Positions 5,712 to 6,063 of a DNA stretch of 6,063 nucleotides are shown here, piece by piece. The DNA lies in the NCBI GenBank assembly GCA_022777455.1, contig JALFGI010000231.1, positions 1 through 6,063 of the forward strand. Reading direction: 5' to 3'. This DNA comes from Clostridiales bacterium. Its GTDB lineage: Bacteria > Bacillota_A > Clostridia > Oscillospirales > Oscillospiraceae. Within the stretch, counting starts at the first letter, position 1, and each line of letters starts with the position of its first letter. The notes beneath the pieces were generated by a model. The model had not been told where the DNA came from, did not search any database, and saw nothing but the letters and a program-made list of their open reading frames with translations. The translations under genes and the position numbers were made by a program.

Positions 5712-5717
5712 GGGAGG
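5712..5717 (+). promoter_or_regulatory. Ribosome binding site of rpmB
   Basis: GGGAGG lies 8 bases before the rpmB ATG at 5726. An overlapping out-of-frame ATG at 5722 reads only six codons to a stop, so the site serves 5726. Confidence 0.8.
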
Positions 5718-5725
5718 TGCAATGA

Positions 5726-5914
5726 ATGGCGAAGTGTGATTTTTGTGGTAAGGGTGTTACCTTTGGTATTAAGGTTTCCCACTCCCACAGACGTTCCAAC
5801 CGCGAGTGGAAGCCCAATGTCAAGCGAGTGAAGGCAGTCGTGAATGGAACTCCCTGCCATGTGTACGCTTGTACCAGATGCCTCCGTTCCAACAAGGTAG
5901 AGCGGGCCGTCTGA
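5726..5914 (+). CDS. rpmB: 50S ribosomal protein L28, zinc-ribbon form
   Basis: A 62-residue basic protein of the large ribosomal subunit. MAKCDFCGKGVTFGIKVSHSHRRSNR and WKPNVKRVK are the characteristic L28 blocks. Cys4, Cys7, Cys49 and Cys52 form two CxxC knuckles, so this is the zinc-binding (C+) version; species with both forms replace it under zinc starvation by a cysteine-free paralogue. Cys44 is an additional cysteine. Length matches bacterial L28 of this type. It stands alone on the plus strand between its own promoter and terminator, a usual arrangement in Firmicutes, and is divergent from hprK. Confidence 0.97.
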   Translation: MAKCDFCGKGVTFGIKVSHSHRRSNREWKPNVKRVKAVVNGTPCHVYACTRCLRSNKVERAV

Positions 5915-5934
5915 TTTCTGTGGCATATAAAATG

Positions 5935-5961
5935 CGCTGCTGGTTTCCGGCAGCGTTTTTT
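5935..5961 (+). terminator. Terminator of rpmB
   Basis: CGCTGCTGG (5935-5943) pairs with CCGGCAGCG (5947-5955) over a TTT loop. The one non-canonical pair is a U-G wobble on the plus strand. Six T follow. It lies 20 bases after the rpmB stop. Confidence 0.9.
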
Positions 5962-6008
5962 ATTTTGATTTTTTGCCAAAATGTAATTTGGCGGGCAGAT
6001 ACGGCAGC

Positions 6009-6063
6009 GCCCCTTGGCTCTCCCTTTGGGAGAGCTGTCAGCCGAACAGGCTGACTGAGAGGG
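6009..6063. repeat. Dispersed double-hairpin repeat, cut by the window edge
   Basis: Two adjacent hairpins: GCTCTCCC-TTT-GGGAGAGC (6017-6035) and GTCAGCC-GAACA-GGCTGAC (6037-6055), followed by TGAGAGGG. Short intergenic repeats with this CTCTCC/GGAGAG plus 'TGACTGAGAGGG' layout are, from memory, frequent in genomes of Oscillospiraceae and related Clostridia. The left limit is approximate and the right part lies outside the window. Its function is unknown to me. Confidence 0.65.

Noticed and set aside
5606..5926. 106-codon minus-strand frame across rpmB
   Set aside because: Antisense to rpmB and its promoter, with no ribosome binding site or domain.

Overview
The window looks like chromosome of a Gram-positive, Clostridia-type gut bacterium, probably an Oscillospiraceae/Ruminococcaceae member. 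The evidence is HPr kinase, the zinc-ribbon form of ribosomal protein L28, strong sigma-A-type promoters with extended -10 elements, AGGAGG-type ribosome binding sites, and a paired-hairpin repeat at the right edge of a kind I recall from this family. The taxonomic call is inference; no marker here fixes a genus.

Left third (1 to about 2500): the end of an integrated mobile element, visibly more AT-rich than the rest. It holds a short Cro/C1-type regulator (+), a small serine recombinase (-) and a Tn916/phage-type tyrosine integrase (-). The regulator and the serine recombinase converge on a shared hairpin terminator. Each gene has repeat-rich control DNA in front of it. The element continues past position 1, so its cargo and far end are not seen.

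Junction (about 2417 to 2755): the integrase gene starts about 150 bases from the 3' end of a tRNA-Trp gene, preceded by a second tRNA with anticodon CAT that best fits tRNA-Ile2. Both tRNAs are on the minus strand, read from one consensus promoter (TTGACA, 17 bp, TATAAT) and ending in a hairpin terminator. The tRNA-Trp 3' end is the natural candidate attachment site, but the matching second copy would lie outside the window.

Right two thirds (2830 to 5960): GC-rich core chromosome. A tight minus-strand operon encodes HPr kinase/phosphorylase, an RluA-family pseudouridine synthase (3-base gap) and an S51-family (PepE-like) peptidase (15-base gap), with an extended -10 promoter and a strong GC-hairpin terminator. 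Divergent from it is rpmB (L28), with its own extended -10 promoter, leader and terminator. The window ends inside a dispersed, hairpin-forming repeat. The genes of the minus operon have no obvious common pathway: carbon catabolite control, rRNA modification and peptide turnover.

I see no strong candidate for a wholly new system. The points most worth a second look are the poly-G tract at the integrase start, the recombinase-control repeats at 1061-1166, and the tRNA-Trp junction.
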